64,000 bases of DNA. Origin: Bubalus kerabau (taxonomy: Eukaryota; Chordata; Mammalia; Artiodactyla; Bovidae). This document shows positions 31,034-44,100 of the stretch, piece by piece (position 1 is the stretch's first letter; each line of letters starts with the position of its first letter). The position numbers and the translations under genes were made by a program. A model generated the notes under the pieces. The model ran no database searches and was not told where the DNA came from. It was given only the letters and a program-made list of their open reading frames with translations. The stretch lies in contig NC_073633.1 in NCBI RefSeq assembly GCF_029407905.1, positions 29,402,501 to 29,466,500 on the forward strand, in the 5' to 3' direction.

Positions 31034-32614
31034 ACACCACCAGGCCCACTCACAGAACAAAAGACTGACTAGAGCTACAAAAATCCCTAACCTAAGACCC
31101 CCATCAGGCCCGCTCACACAACAAAGCAGAGCTAGCCAGCTGCAGACCGGCCCTTCCCCTCCCTCCGGTGGCAGGCAGGCGAGGGCAGGCAGAGCCAGAA
31201 GGGGGCAGTCGCGGCCCCAGAGAGGCTTCATCTACCAAACTGCAAGCAGACTTCGTTGCTAACCAAGACTTCTTGGGATTCTGGACAGTCAACATCCGCC
31301 TGAGAAGGTGCGCCAGTTGTACACCCAGAAAACCGAGCTGCAGGGATGGGGGAGGCGATAAGTCACAGCGACCGCACTTGCCAAACACCTGGTCACCTGA
31401 GCTGCTCGGACCTGGGAAGGGCACAAAACGCAGGCCCAAACGAGTCTGCGCCTCTGAGGAGTACCAGAGTACCTGAACCTGAGTGGCTTAAACCTGGGAA
31501 GTGCATACAACCCAGGGCCTGCCTCAGACTGTTCCTGGCAGAGCAACCTAGAGCCTAAGCAGTGTTGACAGGGAAAGCACATTCGCTGTGAGCTAGGGCA
31601 AACCCAGTGTGGCCAAGACACTGTGAACACATGCCAGTGTTATTTGTTGGCAGCATCCCTCCCTGCCCACAGCACAACTGAACAAGTGAGCCAAAAAATG
31701 TCCACCACCGCCCCCTTGTGTCAGGGCGGAAATTAGACACTGAAGAGACCAGCGAACAGAAGAAGCTAAACAGAAGGAACCTCCTTGGAAGTGACAGGTG
31801 CAATTGATTTAAACCCTGTAGTTAGTACTGACTACATAGGGAGGGGCCTATAGATCTTGAGAAATATAAGCTGGATCAAGGAACTATCCAAAAATGAACT
31901 GACCCCACACTACCCACAACAACACCAGAGAAAGTCCTAGATAATTTTTACTATTTTTACTATCATTCTTTTTTTTTAATTTAAAAAAAAAATTTTAAGT
32001 CCTCTATTACTCCTTTAATTTTCATTTTTGTAACATACTATTACTTTACAAAAAAGAGAGAGAGAGAGAGACCCTATTTTTTAAAAGCAAACTTCATATA
32101 TATATATATATATATTATAATTTTTCTGACTTTTTTTTCTTTAATATTGTATTTTTGAGAATTCAACCTCTACTCTAGATTTTTAATCTTTGATTTTGGG
32201 TATTTGTTATAAATTCTGTACCTTTAAGAACCCAATCTTCAGTACCCATTTTTACTTCAGAGCAAGATAACTGGCTTGACTGCTCTCTCCCACTTTGGAC
32301 TCTCCTTTTTCTCCACCAGGTCACCTCTATCTCCTACCTCCCCCTTCTCTTCTCTACCCAACTCTGTGAATCTCTTTGTGTGTTCCAGATGGTGGAGAAC
32401 ACTTAGGGAACTGATTACTGGATGGATCTGTCTCTCTCCTTTTGATTTCCCCTTTATCCTCCTGGCCACCTCTGTCTCCTTCCTCCCTCTTCTCTTCTCT
32501 GTATAACTCCGTGAACATCTCTGAGTGGTCCAGACTGTGGAGCACACCTAAGGAAGTGATTACTGGCTACCTCGCTCTCTTCTCTTTTGATTCCACCTCA
32601 TCTCATTCGGGTCA

Positions 32615-33022
32615 TGTTAGGTAGGTAAAATAGGGAGAAAGAGTCCAAAATGGTGGGGGCTAAAAGACAAGGAAGGTCAAAGGAAGGTCCGAGGACCAGA
32701 GTGAAGACTTCAGCACTCCTGGCTAAGCCCAATTCGCATACGGCAGGCCCAGGTGGAGGAAAAAACATATAAAAGGAGGAACCAAAGCGCTTTCTCACGG
32801 ACTCTGTCTCCTGCGTGCGTGCGCTCTTTTCTTTCTCTCTCTCTCTCTCACTCTCCTGCTATCTTCTAAATAAAATAGAGCTGTAACACTGATTTGCCTA
32901 AGAGCTGTAGCACGGTTTGTCTAAGACCCGAGAGCTGTGACATGCCAAGGGCTTTAATGTCCGTTGCTCCAAATCTTTGTTGTGACGAGACAAAGAACCG
33001 AGGAACATACACTTGCGTGACA
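32615..33022 (+). repeat. ERV-B 5' LTR
   Basis: TATA-like CATATAAAAG near 32767-32776, a (CT)n run near 32829-32850, and AATAAA at 32869-32874. It ends CTTGCGTGACA. Confidence 0.92.
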
Positions 33023-33026
33023 TCTA

Positions 33027-33044
33027 TGGTGCCATGACTCGGAT
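33027..33044 (+). promoter_or_regulatory. ERV-B primer binding site, tRNA-His type
   Basis: TGGTGCCATGACTCGGAT, 4 bases after the LTR, complementary (one mismatch) to the 3' end of histidine tRNA, the primer class of HERV-H-like elements. Confidence 0.88.
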
Positions 33045-34200
33045 ATAACCTGGCTGAAACAACCTCTCCGTGGAAGAGGCCAAGCACAACAGGAGCCCAA
33101 CTCAGTGAACTCCCGTGCTAGAAGCAGAAGGCGAAGAAACCCAGTGCAGGGGAAGGCCCATCGTGCTGGAAACTGGGACAGCGAAAAATGAACTCAGCAG
33201 AAAGCTCACACGGCCCAGTCTCAGATTCCAGAAGACCTCCAGTTAAGGTAAGAGGTCCTCGATCATATGGCTGGAGGGACCTTTACAATCTCTCGTTTCT
33301 TGTTTCCTCGAACCTCCCGCGAACAGGCGGGCAGCAGGGGCACAATTGAGGGACTCTGGAAAGGCTACTCCTCAGCATGTCCCAAAGGCACTATCTGCTG
33401 AGCCCCAGTAGCTGTTACCCAAGCCAGTGGGGGTTCTTCTGTCCTTTCTCTTCTCTGTGCTAATGAAACTGAGACTAATGAAACTGAGCACCGGTCAGAT
33501 ATTTAGCAAATTTTCCAGCGGGCTATGAAGGGGATTCCTTGGCATGTTTTTCCCACTGCTTTTTCCTCCTGTCCTTCAGCTCTCTCCCGGGACTCAAGCC
33601 CGGCCAAAATTAATGAAATTCAGGCTCTGATGTCTCGTTGCAAAAATTCATTGAGAGACTAAGCAATAAGAGGTAGATTTGTTAGGATCCAGAGAGAAGC
33701 CTCCCTTCAGGGTGTGAACCATTGCCTAGGGCAAGGGCTGCCTGGCTAGGTTTTGTGAGGGGATGGAATTCATATGCTAATGAGTGAGAGGATCATCCCA
33801 ACCATTGGGGAACCACCCATTCCTCCCTCTTCTGACCTTGTGCTTGGAGCTGTCTTGCCACCTCTGGGTGTGTCTGTTGGCTTATAGATTGGGGATTAAG
33901 GTTTACTTGAATTTGACTTGTCATCTTGGACCCAACTGATTTTAATTGGTTTACATTATACCCTTGTGCTATGTAATTCTTTCAAAAGTTGTGCTCTGCC
34001 CCCTTCCCTCCTGTTTCATGCTCTTTTCCTGAGCCCCATCCAGACCCACAAGGCTTCTACAATCTTCTGGAGAGACAACCAGAAAATAGCTGGCCTTGGG
34101 AGGGAAATACTCTATAATATCCAACCCCTAATCCTACCCAATACTGGTCACACTGGAGATCTTGGGGACACCCAAACTCCAATCCGGGGGGTCCCAGGAG
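33045..34200 (+). other. ERV-B leader and gag N-terminal remnant
   Basis: No intact matrix frame is seen. The open frame from 33918 has no clear gag match before the repeat at 34201. Confidence 0.45.
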
Positions 34201-34412
34201 GTCATCACGCCTTGACCTGCCTAGGGGTCAGTCTTCAAAAGGTTGTCACGCCTCAACCTGTTCGGGGATCCTTTAGTCCCAGGGGTCCCAGGAGGTCGTC
34301 ACGCCTCGACCTGCCCAGGGACCCAATCCTCGGGAGGCCGTCATGCCTCGACCTGCCCGGGGATTTGATCTCTAGGAGGCTGTCATGCCTCAGCCTGCCT
34401 GGGGATCTGCAC
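34201..34412 (+). repeat. Five-copy ~42 bp tandem repeat in ERV-B
   Basis: A unit of the form GTCGTCACGCCTCGACCTGCC plus CGGGGATC.. recurs starting near 34201, 34242, 34295, 34338 and 34379 (steps ~41, 53, 43, 41). The frame 33918-34487 reads Arg/Leu/Pro-rich repeats through it (SSRLDLPRDP, SCLDLPGDL). It lies upstream of the capsid remnant, where a gag p12-like region could be. Confidence 0.8.
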
Positions 34413-34499
34413 CGTGACCCGGGGACGTCTGGGTCTCAGGTTGCAACAGTTCTGGGTAGGATAAGCTTCAGAAAGACTCACCCCTAAGGAAGTCTACCT

Positions 34500-35099
34500 A
34501 TGGAAACAGAAAGAAGCCTATTACTTGTGGGACTGTGCCCAGTCTCTGCAATAACTCAGGAGCCCAATGAGAACCCCATTGCCTTTCTGGAGAGGCTAAA
34601 AGAGGCACTCCAAAAGTTTACCATCCTGGACTTAGACTCTTATGAGGGACGGGTGATTTTAAAGGACAAATTCCTGTCCCGATGTGCATCAGATATCAGA
34701 ATTAAGTTACAGCAGCTACAACAGCAGGACCCTGCTGCCTCTTTAGATGAGATGGTCCAGACTGCCACCAATACCTTTTATAACAGAGAACAGGAGAAGG
34801 AGGCCAAGGCCCAGGGGAAGGAGAGAAAGAAAGAGACAAGGCATGCCCAGATGCTGGCTGCCCTCCAGAGAAGCCCTATGGCAAACCCCGAGTCCTTGAG
34901 GGACAAGGCACGAGACAGATGCCTGATCTGTAGACAGGCGGGGCCTTGGGCCAAAGAGTGTCCAAACCGTGACAAGTCTCCTAGAATGGCTTTCCACAAA
35001 TGCCATCAACTGGGACATTGGGCGGCACTCTGCCCTGGGGACCCAAGAGCCTCAAGGTCAAGTGCCAAGCCTACCCTCATGATGGTTCAAGAGGACTGA
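34500..35099 (+). pseudogene. ERV-B gag remnant (capsid C-terminus, nucleocapsid)
   Basis: It includes the major homology region (NENPIAFLERLKEALQKF, YEGRVILKDKFLSR) and a charged linker. Two damaged zinc knuckles follow: CLICRQAGPWAKEC lacks the His, and FHKCHQLGHWAALC lacks the first Cys. Matrix and most of N-terminal capsid are not readable. The frame ends in TGA at 35097-35099. A TAG follows near 35130 and protease is in the same frame, as in gammaretroviral readthrough layouts. Confidence 0.88.
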
Positions 35100-35141
35100 A
35101 GCAGCCCACTCCAGCCAGCCCGCCTGTCATAGATAACCATC

Positions 35142-38100
35142 ATGAGGCTGGAGCCAAGGGTGCAACTGGATGTGACAGGTAGGTCCGAGAATTTCTTGGT
35201 TGACACAGGGGCTACCTACTCTGTCTTGATCTCCTACTCTGGAGCCTTCTCCTCCCAAACCTGTACCATTTTGGGTGCTACAGGAAAAGCAACTACTAAA
35301 AGATTCACCCGAGCACTTCTTTGTTGCTGGGATGGGCAAATATTTTCCCACCAGTTTCTAGTGGTCCCTGAGTGTCCTACCCCCCTATTGGGAAGAGATA
35401 CACTCACTAAACTGGGCACCACCCCTGTGATGGGAAGTTTTTCAGCCCCTAGAGCTCTACAGCTCCTGGTTACTACTGAAGAACCCATTACACGTTCAAT
35501 AGAGAGGGACCAAAAACTATGGGAAGACAAAATTAACCCCCAGGTGTGGGACTAGGGGATTCCTGGACGAGCCCACCAAGCTGAACCAGTCATTGTCCTC
35601 CGAGATCCCACTCGGTTTCCTAACCAGAAACAATATCCTCTCAAAAGAGAGGCTCCGGAGAGACTACAGCCTTTAATAAATAAATTCCTTACTTGTGGGC
35701 TATTTGTCCCTACCAGTTCGCCATGTAACACCTCAATCCTCTCAGTAAAGAAAAAAGAATGGAACCTGGTGAATGGTTCAAGATCTCCAGATCATAAATG
35801 AAGCTGTAGTCCCCATCCATCCCACAGTACCCAATCCCTATGTAATCTTGGGAGAAATCCCACCCAGTGCCAAAAGGTTTACAGTCTTGGATCTCAAAGA
35901 TGCATTTTTTTGCATACCACTGGCTAAAGAATCCCAATACCTTTTTGCCTTTGAGTGGGAGGCACCAGGAGAAAAACACCAACAGATGACTTGGACAGTA
36001 TTACCTCAGGGGTTCAGAGATAGCCCCCACCTGTCTGGACAGGCCCTTAGACGGGATCTCCTAGATCTGGACCTGGGACCTAATGGGAAAATATTATAAT
36101 ACGTAGATGACCTACTAATCTGCTCTCCAGCTGAGAAATGTGCCCAACAACATGCAATTCAGGTTCTAAACTTGGCAGAAAGGGGATATAAAGTCTCCCG
36201 TGCTAAGGCACAGATGGTCGAGACAAAGGTCACTTACTTGGGAGTTCAGATTACACACGGGTCCAGGAGGCTGTCCTCTGATCGGGTACAAGGAATCCTC
36301 CAGTTGCCCTCCCCCACGACTTGAAAACAATTGCGAGCTTTCCTGGGGCTAACTGGTTATTGTAGAATCTGGATACCCAACTTTGGCCTAATTGCCCAGC
36401 CCTTATATGAAAGCTTAAAGGGACGAGATGATTCAATCCCACTAATGTGGGGAACTCCTCAAAAGGAGGCAGAGGCTACACTAAAACATGCCTTAACTCA
36501 GGCACCTGCCTTGAGGTTGCCAGACCCAGAAAAAGCATTCCAACTTTATGTCCATGAAAGAGAGGGAATATCCTTGGGAGTGCTAACTCAAAGGTTGGGA
36601 TCTGAGCCCCAGCCTGTAGCTTACTTATCCAAGAGGCTCGATCCAACTACCCAAGGTTGGCCCCCCTGCCTTCGAAATCTTGTAGCTATTGCAATCATGA
36701 TAGAAGATGCTTTAAAACTCTCCTTCGGGGGCAAACTAACTATTTTTACCAGCCACCAAGTAGAACAACTCCTAAATGGGAGAGGCCATTTATGGATGTC
36801 TGATCAAAGAATCCTCAGATATCAAGTAATGCTGATGGAAAATCCAGGCTCCACTATATCCCCTTGTGAGGTTCTTAACCCAGCCACCCTCCTCCCTACC
36901 CCCGAGGGCTCTCTCCCATTTCACTCTTGTCTAGAAACCTTGGACCACTGGACAAAACCCCGAGAGGGATTGTCAGAAGATCCTCTGACCAATCCTGAGG
37001 AAATCTGGTACACTGATGGGAGCAGCTTTGTCTTGTATGGAAAAAGAAGAGCTGGGTATGCAGTAGTCTCCAATTTTGAGACCATAGAGGCTAAGCCTCT
37101 GCCACCAGGTACTTCAGCCCAATTAGCTGAGCTCACAGCCCTGACTCGAGCTTTAGAGCTGGGAAAAGGAAAAAGAATAGCCATTTACACTGACTCCAAG
37201 TCTGCCTTTCTGGTGCTACATGCACATGCGGCTGTTTGGAAAGAAAGGGGCCACTTGACCACCCGAGGGTCACCAATCAAATATGGTGATCAGATTCTTC
37301 GACTCTTGGAGGCGGTCCTTCTGCCTACTGAGGTTTCAGTCCTCCACTGTAAAGGACACCAAAAAGGGAACACGGAAGTGGCATGAGGGAACCAAGCAGC
37401 TGATCAGACAGCTAGGAGAGCAGCATTACAGAACCATGACCTAATAGGGATTGCCACCTTAGTTCCACAGACTAATTTGCCAGAAACTCCTTCATATAAT
37501 GAAGGTGAGATTCTTAAAGCTAAGAGCGAGGGCTTTCAAGAAGATCATATGGGGTGATTCCAAAAGGAGGGACTCCTTTTTCTGCCTGGAAACCTCCAAT
37601 GGAAGTTGGTTAACTTCTTACATGCCACTACTCATTTAGGAGAAAAGGCCCTCCAGAGATTACTAGAAAAGTCCTTCAGAGGAACAGGCCTCCAAACAAC
37701 TATAAGACAGGTGGTCTCCTCTTGTCCCACTTGCCAATTAAACAACCCCCAAGGAGCTCGAAGACCCCAGCTAGCCCAGCGCATCCAACGACGTGGGGCC
37801 TACCCAGGAGAGGACTGGCAGATGGACTTCACCCAGATGCCAGTTTCTCAAGGGTATAAATACTTATTAGTTATGATAGATACATTCACAGGATGGATTG
37901 AAGGTTTTCCCACCCGGACCGAGAAGGCTGAGGAGGTGGTAAAAAAAACTGCTCCATGAAATTATTCTAAGATTTGGTCTGCCCAGGTCATTACAAAGTG
38001 ACAATGGGACATCATTTACTTCTAAGGTCACCCAAGGAGTCTCGAAAGCATTGGGCATTACTTATAATCTCCATTGTGCCTGGAGGCCTCAATCTTCAGG

Positions 38101-38590
38101 AAAAGTAGAAAGAGCCAATCAATTCTTAAAATCAGTGATAAAAAAGATAACCCAGGAGACCTCCCTGGGATGGAAGGAGGCTTTACCAATAGCTCTCCTC
38201 CATACCTGCATTGCCCCTAAGTAGCAGGTTGGTCTTAGTCCTTATGAGATGCTATATGGGAGACCTTTTGTTTATGTCAATGACCTCTTCCTAGATCCAG
38301 ATGTTCAGACCCTCCAGTCTTATACCATAGCCATTGGGCAATTCCAACAGGATATACGCTTGTGGGGTATGAACCAGGACCCAAAAGATTCTAAAGATGT
38401 CACCACTATATGCTCCAGGGACTCAAGTCCTAATTAAAGTCTGGAAAGATGGGTCCCCAAATGCTCAACTCCAGCCTACATGGAAGGGCTCCTATCCTGT
38501 AATACTTTCTACCCCCACAGCAGTCAAGGTATCAGAACATGACTCCTGGATTCACTACTCACGAGTCAAGCCATGGAGGAAAACAGAAGA
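35142..38590 (+). pseudogene. ERV-B pro-pol remnant
   Basis: In order: protease (LVDTGATYSVLISY, LLGRDTLTKLG); RT in pieces (VLDLKDAFFCIPLA, LPQGFRDSPHL, then TAA at 36097-36099 just before YVDDLLIC); a connection and RNase H frame 36331-37386 (WYTDGSSF, AELTALTRALELG, YTDSKSAF) closed by TGA; integrase with zinc-finger HATTH and CPTC, and catalytic positions in EDWQMDFT, SDNGTSF and GKVERANQ. An extra A in an eight-A run (37941-37948) shifts the integrase frame. The C-terminal domain is at 38397-38580 (WKGSYPVILSTPTAVKV, YSRVKPWRK). Most catalytic residues survive, but several stops and frameshifts make it non-coding as a whole. Confidence 0.92.
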
Positions 38591-39150
38591 GGACACTCAG
38601 TACACCTGTGAGCCCCTGGGAGATCTCAGATACCTATTCTGGACTACCAGTGAGTACCATTCTAATGAACACCCCCACAATCTGGTTTCTGGGAATAAGA
38701 TTTCTCAGGATAACTCTAAAGAGCCAAGGCAACACAGCTTGACAGGGACTGTACTCCAAAACGACAGGAGATAGATCTTCTGATCACTGAACAAGGAGGG
38801 CCTTGAGCCATCCTGGCCATGTGAATTTAAAATTGACCAATGTCCCTACTAGTCCTTGTTATGCTATATTGATGATGCCTATGATTATTCCATGTACTGT
38901 CAATTGTCTAACCTGTTTTGTCTCTGCCCAGGTCAACCAGCTACAACATGCAATGCCAGTTCAACAAAGATATAAAACTACAGCTGACCACAGAAAATAT
39001 CACACACTCTTGGACACTGCTATAAGGACTCTGAGGATTGAGACTAGCAAGAGGGGAAGGCCCAATACCCCTCGCTGCCCCAGTTCAGCAGGAAGTAGCC
39101 AGAAAGACCTCGACGCCCCTATTCCCAAAGAATTGGGCCTCCCATCTCTT
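38591..39150 (+). pseudogene. ERV-B env remnant (TM tail only)
   Basis: 38803-39150 reads membrane-proximal TM text: a hydrophobic stretch with Cys residues (IIPCTVNCLTCFVSAQVNQL), then a tail rich in polar residues. SU, fusion peptide and most of TM are absent. The open piece between 38591 and 38802 is not recognisable. Confidence 0.7.
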
Positions 39151-39160
39151 GAGGGGGGAA
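39151..39160 (+). promoter_or_regulatory. ERV-B polypurine tract
   Basis: GAGGGGGGAA directly before the 3' LTR. Confidence 0.88.
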
Positions 39161-39581
39161 TGTTAGGTAGGTAGAATAGGGAAAAGGAGTCCAAAATGGC
39201 GGTGGCTAAAAGACAAGGAAGGTCAAAGGAAGGTCCGAGGACCAGAGTGAAGACTTCAGGCAGAACAAACAGCACTCCTGGCTAAGCCCAATTCACATAG
39301 GGCAGGCCAAGGTGGAGGAAAAAACATATAAAATGAGGAGCCAAAGTGCTTTCTCATGGACTCTCTCTCCCGCGTGTGTGCACTCTTTTCTCTCTCTCTC
39401 TCTCTCTCACTCTCCTGCTATCTTCTAAATAAAATAGAGCTGTAACACTGATTTGCCTAAGAGCTATAGCACGGTTTGTCCAAGATCCGAGAGCTGTGAC
39501 GTGCCGAGGGCTTTAATGTCTGTCACTCCAAATCTTTGTTGTGACGAGACAAAGAATGGAGGAACATACACTCACACGACA
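39161..39581 (+). repeat. ERV-B 3' LTR
   Basis: TGTTAGGTAGGTAGAATAGG..CTCACACGACA. It carries 13 bp more than the 5' LTR after GAAGACTTCA, and many transitions, several at CpG sites. Confidence 0.92.
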
Positions 39582-40197
39582 GGTCACCTCTATCTCCCTC
39601 CTCCCTCTGCTTTTCTCCATGTAACTCTGTGAAACTCTCTGGGTGTCCTACACTGTGGAGAAACTTTTCATCTTTAACCTAGATGTTTTATCAATGGTGC
39701 TGTATAGATGGAGAAGTCTTTAGGCTACTGTAAAAATAAGACTGAAAACCAAAAGCAGGAGGCTTAAGTCAAATCTTGAGAACGCCAGAGAACTCCTGAC
39801 TCCAGGGAACATTAATCGACAGGAGCTCATCAAATGCCTCCATACCTACACTGAAACCAAACACCACCCAAGGGGGCCAACAAGTTCCAGAGCAAGACAT
39901 ACCACACAAATTCTCCAGAAACACAGGAACACAGCCCTGAGCTTCAATATACAGGCTGCCCAAAGTCACTCTAAACCCATTGACATCTCATAACTCATTA
40001 TTGGACACTTCATTGCACTCCTGAAAGAAGAAATCCAGCTCCACCCACCAGAACACTGACACAAGCTTCCTGAACCAGGAAACCTTGACACACCACCCGT
40101 ACAACCCAACCCACAGTGAGGAAATTCCACAATAAAGATAATTCCACAAGCTGCCAGAATACAGAAAGGCCACCCCAAACACAGCAATATAAACAAG

Positions 40198-41140
40198 ATG
40201 AAGAGACAGAGGAATACCCAGAAGGCAAAGGAACAGGATAAATGCCCACCAAACCAAACAAAAGAGGAACAGATAGGGAACCTACTTGACAAAGATTCCA
40301 AATAATGATAGTGAAAATGATCCAAAATCTTGAAAACAAAATGGAATCATAGATGAATAGCCTGGAGACAAGGATTGAGAAGATGCAAGAAAGGTTTAAC
40401 AAGGACCTAGAAGAAATAAAAAAGAGTCAATATATAATGAATAATGCAATAAATGAGATCAAAAACACTCTGGAGACAACAAATAGTAGAATAACTGAGG
40501 CAGAAGATAGGATTAGTGAGGTAGAAGATAGAATGGTAGAAATAAATGAATCAGAGAAGGAGGGGGGGGAAAACGAATCAAAAGAAGTGAGGATAATCTC
40601 AGAGACTTCTGGGACAATGTTAAGCACCCTAACATTCGAATCATAGGAGTCCAGAAGAAGAAGGCAAAAAGAAAGACCATGAGAAAATACTTGAGGAGAT
40701 AATAGTTGAAAAGTTCCCTAAAATGGGGAAGGAAATAATCACCAAATTCCAAGAAACCCAGAGAGTCCCAAACAGGATAAACCCAAGGCAAAACACCCCA
40801 AGACACATATTAATCAACTTAACAACGATCAAACACACACACACACACACACACAAAACAAATATTAAAAGCAGCAAGGGAAAAACAACAAATAACACAC
40901 AAGGGGATTCCCATAAGGATAACAGCTGATTTTTCAATAGAAACTCTTCAGGCCAGGAGGGAATGGCAGGACATACTTAAAGTGATGAAAGAAAATAACC
41001 TATAGCCCAGATTACTGTACCCAGCAAGGATCTCATTCCAATATGAAGGAGAAATCAAACGCTTTACAGACAAGCAAAAGCTGAGAGAATTCAGCACCAC
41101 CAAACCAGCTCTCCAACAAATGAAAAAGGATCTTCTCTAG
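40198..41140 (+). pseudogene. L1 ORF1 relic (second L1)
   Basis: ATG at 40198 (MKRQRNTQKAKEQ) matches the start at 1600. A lost base near 40295 and others break the frame. 40353-40646 shows the coiled-coil heptads (NSRITEAEDRISEVEDRMVE). The C-terminal RRM/CTD text is split across frames to TAG at 41138-41140. A (CA)n run (about 40831-40856) is an expansion inside the coding part. Non-functional. Confidence 0.86.
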
Positions 41141-41191
41141 AGAGGAAACACAAAAAGGGTGTATAAACTCAAACCCAAAACAATAAAGTAA

Positions 41192-44100
41192 ATGGCAACA
41201 GGATCATACTTATCAATAATTACCTTAAACATAAATGGGCTGAATGCCCTGACCAAAAGACAGACTGGCTAAATGGATACAAAAACAAGACCCCTATATA
41301 TGTTGTCTACAAGAGACCCACCTCAAAACAAGGAACACACACTGACTGAAAGTGAAGGGCTGGAAAAAGATATTCCATGCAAACAGAGACAAAAGAAAGC
41401 AGGACTAGCAATACTCATATCAGATAAAACAGACTTTAAAACAAAGGCTGTGAAAAGAGACAAAGAAGGACACTACATAATGATCAAAGGATCAATCTAA
41501 GAAGGAGATATAACAATTATAAATATATACGCACCCAACATAGGAGCACCACAATATGTAAGACAAATGCTAAAAAGTATGAAAGAGGAAATTAACACAA
41601 TAATAGTGGGAGACTTTAATACCTGACTCACACCTATGGGTAGATCAACTAAACAGAAAATTAATAAGGAAACACAAACTTTAAATGATACAATAAACCA
41701 GTTAGACCTAATTGATATCTGTAGGACATTTCACCCCAAAACAATGAATTTCACCTTTTTCTCAAGTGCACACGGAACCTTCTCCAGGATAGATCACATC
41801 CTTGGCCATAAATCTAGCTTTGGTAAATTAAAAAAAAAAAAAATGAAATCATTCCAAACATCTTTTTTGACCACAATGCAGTAAGATTAGATCTCAATTA
41901 CAGGAGAAAAACTATTAAAAATTCCAACATATGGAGGCTGAACAACACACTTCTGAATAACCAACAAATCACAGAAGAAATCAAAAAAGAAATCAAACTA
42001 TACATAGAAATGAATGAAAATGAAAACACAACAACCCAAAACCTGTGGGTTACTGTAAAAGCAGTGCTAAGGGGAAAGTTCATAGCAATACAGGCACACC
42101 TCAAGAAACAAGAAAAAAGTCAAATAAATAACCTAACTCTACACCTAAAGCAACTACAAAAGGAAGAAATGAAGAACCCCAGGGTTTGTAGAAGGAGAGA
42201 AATCTTAAAAATTAGGGCAGAAATAAATGCAAAAGAAACAAAAGAGACCATAGCAAAAATCAACAAAGCCAAAAGCTGGTTCTTTGAGAGGATAAATAAA
42301 ATTGACACACCATTAGCCAGACTCATCAAGAAACAAAGGGAGAAAACTCAAATCAATAAAATTAGAAATGAAAATGGAGAGATCACAACAGACAACACAG
42401 AAATACAAAGGATCATAAGAGACTACTATCAGCAATTATATGCCAATAAAATGGACAACATGGAAGAAATGGACAAATTCTTAGAAAAGTACAACTTTCC
42501 AAAACTGGACCAGGAAGAAATAGAAAATCTTATCAGACCCATCACAAGCATGGAAATGGAAACTGTAATCAGAAATCTTTCAGCAAACAAAAGCCCAGGT
42601 CCAGACAGCTTCACAGCTGAATTCTACCAAAAATTTAGAGAAGAGCTGACACTTATCCTACTCAAACTCTTCCAGAAAATTGCAGAGGAAGGTAAACCTC
42701 CAAACTCATTCTATAAGCCCACCATAACCCTAATACCAAAACCTGACAAAGATGCTACAAAAAAAGAAAACTACAGGCCAATATCACTGATGAACATAGA
42801 TGCAAAAATCCTTAACAAAATTCTAGCAATCAGAACCCAACAACACGTTAAAAAGATCATACATCGTGACCAAGTGGGCTTTATCTCAGGGATGCAAGGA
42901 TTCTTCAATATCCGCAAATCAATCGATATAATATACCACATTAACAAATTGATTATCTCAATCATTATCCATAGGATTATCTCAATCATTATCCATAGGA
43001 TTATCTCAATAGATGCAGAGAAAGCCTTTGACAAAATTCAACATCCATTTATGATAAAAACTCTCCAGAAAGCAGGAATAGAAGGAACATATCTCAACAT
43101 AATAAAAGCTATATATGACAAACCCACAGCAAACATTATCCTCACTGGTGAAAAATTGAGAGCATTTCCCCTAAAGTCAAGAACAAGACAAGGGTGTCCA
43201 CTTCTCCGTTACTATTCAACATAGTTTTGGAAGCTTTGGCCACAGCAATCAGAGCAGAAAAAAAATAAAAGGAATCCAGATTGGAAAAGAAGTAAAACTG
43301 TCACTGTTTGCAGATGGCATGATCCTCTACATAGAAAACCCTAAAGACTCCACCAGAAAATTACTAGAGCTAATAATGAATATAGTAAGGTTGCAAGATA
43401 TAAAATCAACACCCAGAAATCCCTTGCATTCCTATACACTAATAATGAGAAAATGGAAAGAGAAATTAAGGAAACAATTCCATTCACCATTGCAACGAAA
43501 AGAATAAAATACTTAGGAATATATCTACCTAAATAAACTAAAGATCTATATATAGAAAACTATAAAACACTAGTGAAAGAAATCAAAGATGACATGAATA
43601 GATGGAGAAATATACCATGTTCATGGAATGGAAGAATCAATATAATGATAATGAGTGTACTACCCAAAGCAATCTATAGATTCAATGCAATCCCTATCAA
43701 GCTACCAACGGTATTTGTCACAGAGCTAGAACGAGTAATTCCACAATTTGTATGGAAATACAAAAAACCTCGAATAGCCAAAGCAATCTTGAGAAAGAAG
43801 AATGGAACTGGAGGAATCAACCTGCCTGACTTCAGTCTCTACTACAAAGCCACGGTCATCAAGAGAGTATGGTACTGGCACAAAGACAGAAATATAGATC
43901 AATGGAACAAAATAGAAAGCCCAGAGATAAATCCACGCACCTATGGACACCTTATCTTTGACAAAGGAGGCAAGAATATACAATCGAGAAAAGACAATCT
44001 CTTTAACAAGTGGTGCTGGGAAAACTGATCAGCCACTTATAAAAGAATGAAACTAGAACACTTTCTAACACCATACACAAAAATAAACTCAAAATGGATT

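Larger units (their letters stand above)
32615..39581 (+). mobile_element. ERV-B: older class I provirus nested in L1
   Basis: LTRs TGTTAGGTAGG..GACA at 32615-33022 (408 bp) and 39161-39581 (421 bp). It is flanked by GGTCA (32610-32614 and 39582-39586); removing the provirus restores the L1 5' UTR text seen at 965-1000. By eye about 30 of 408 aligned LTR bases differ, plus a 13 bp indel (GGCAGAACAAACA-like), so it is clearly older than ERV-A. Interior order is primer site, leader, gag relic, pro-pol relic, env tail and polypurine tract. Confidence 0.93.

Noticed and set aside
34201..34412. CRISPR-like spaced repeat
   Set aside because: The units are diverged, directly adjacent and part of an ERV open frame in a mammalian genome; there are no unique spacers and no cas genes.
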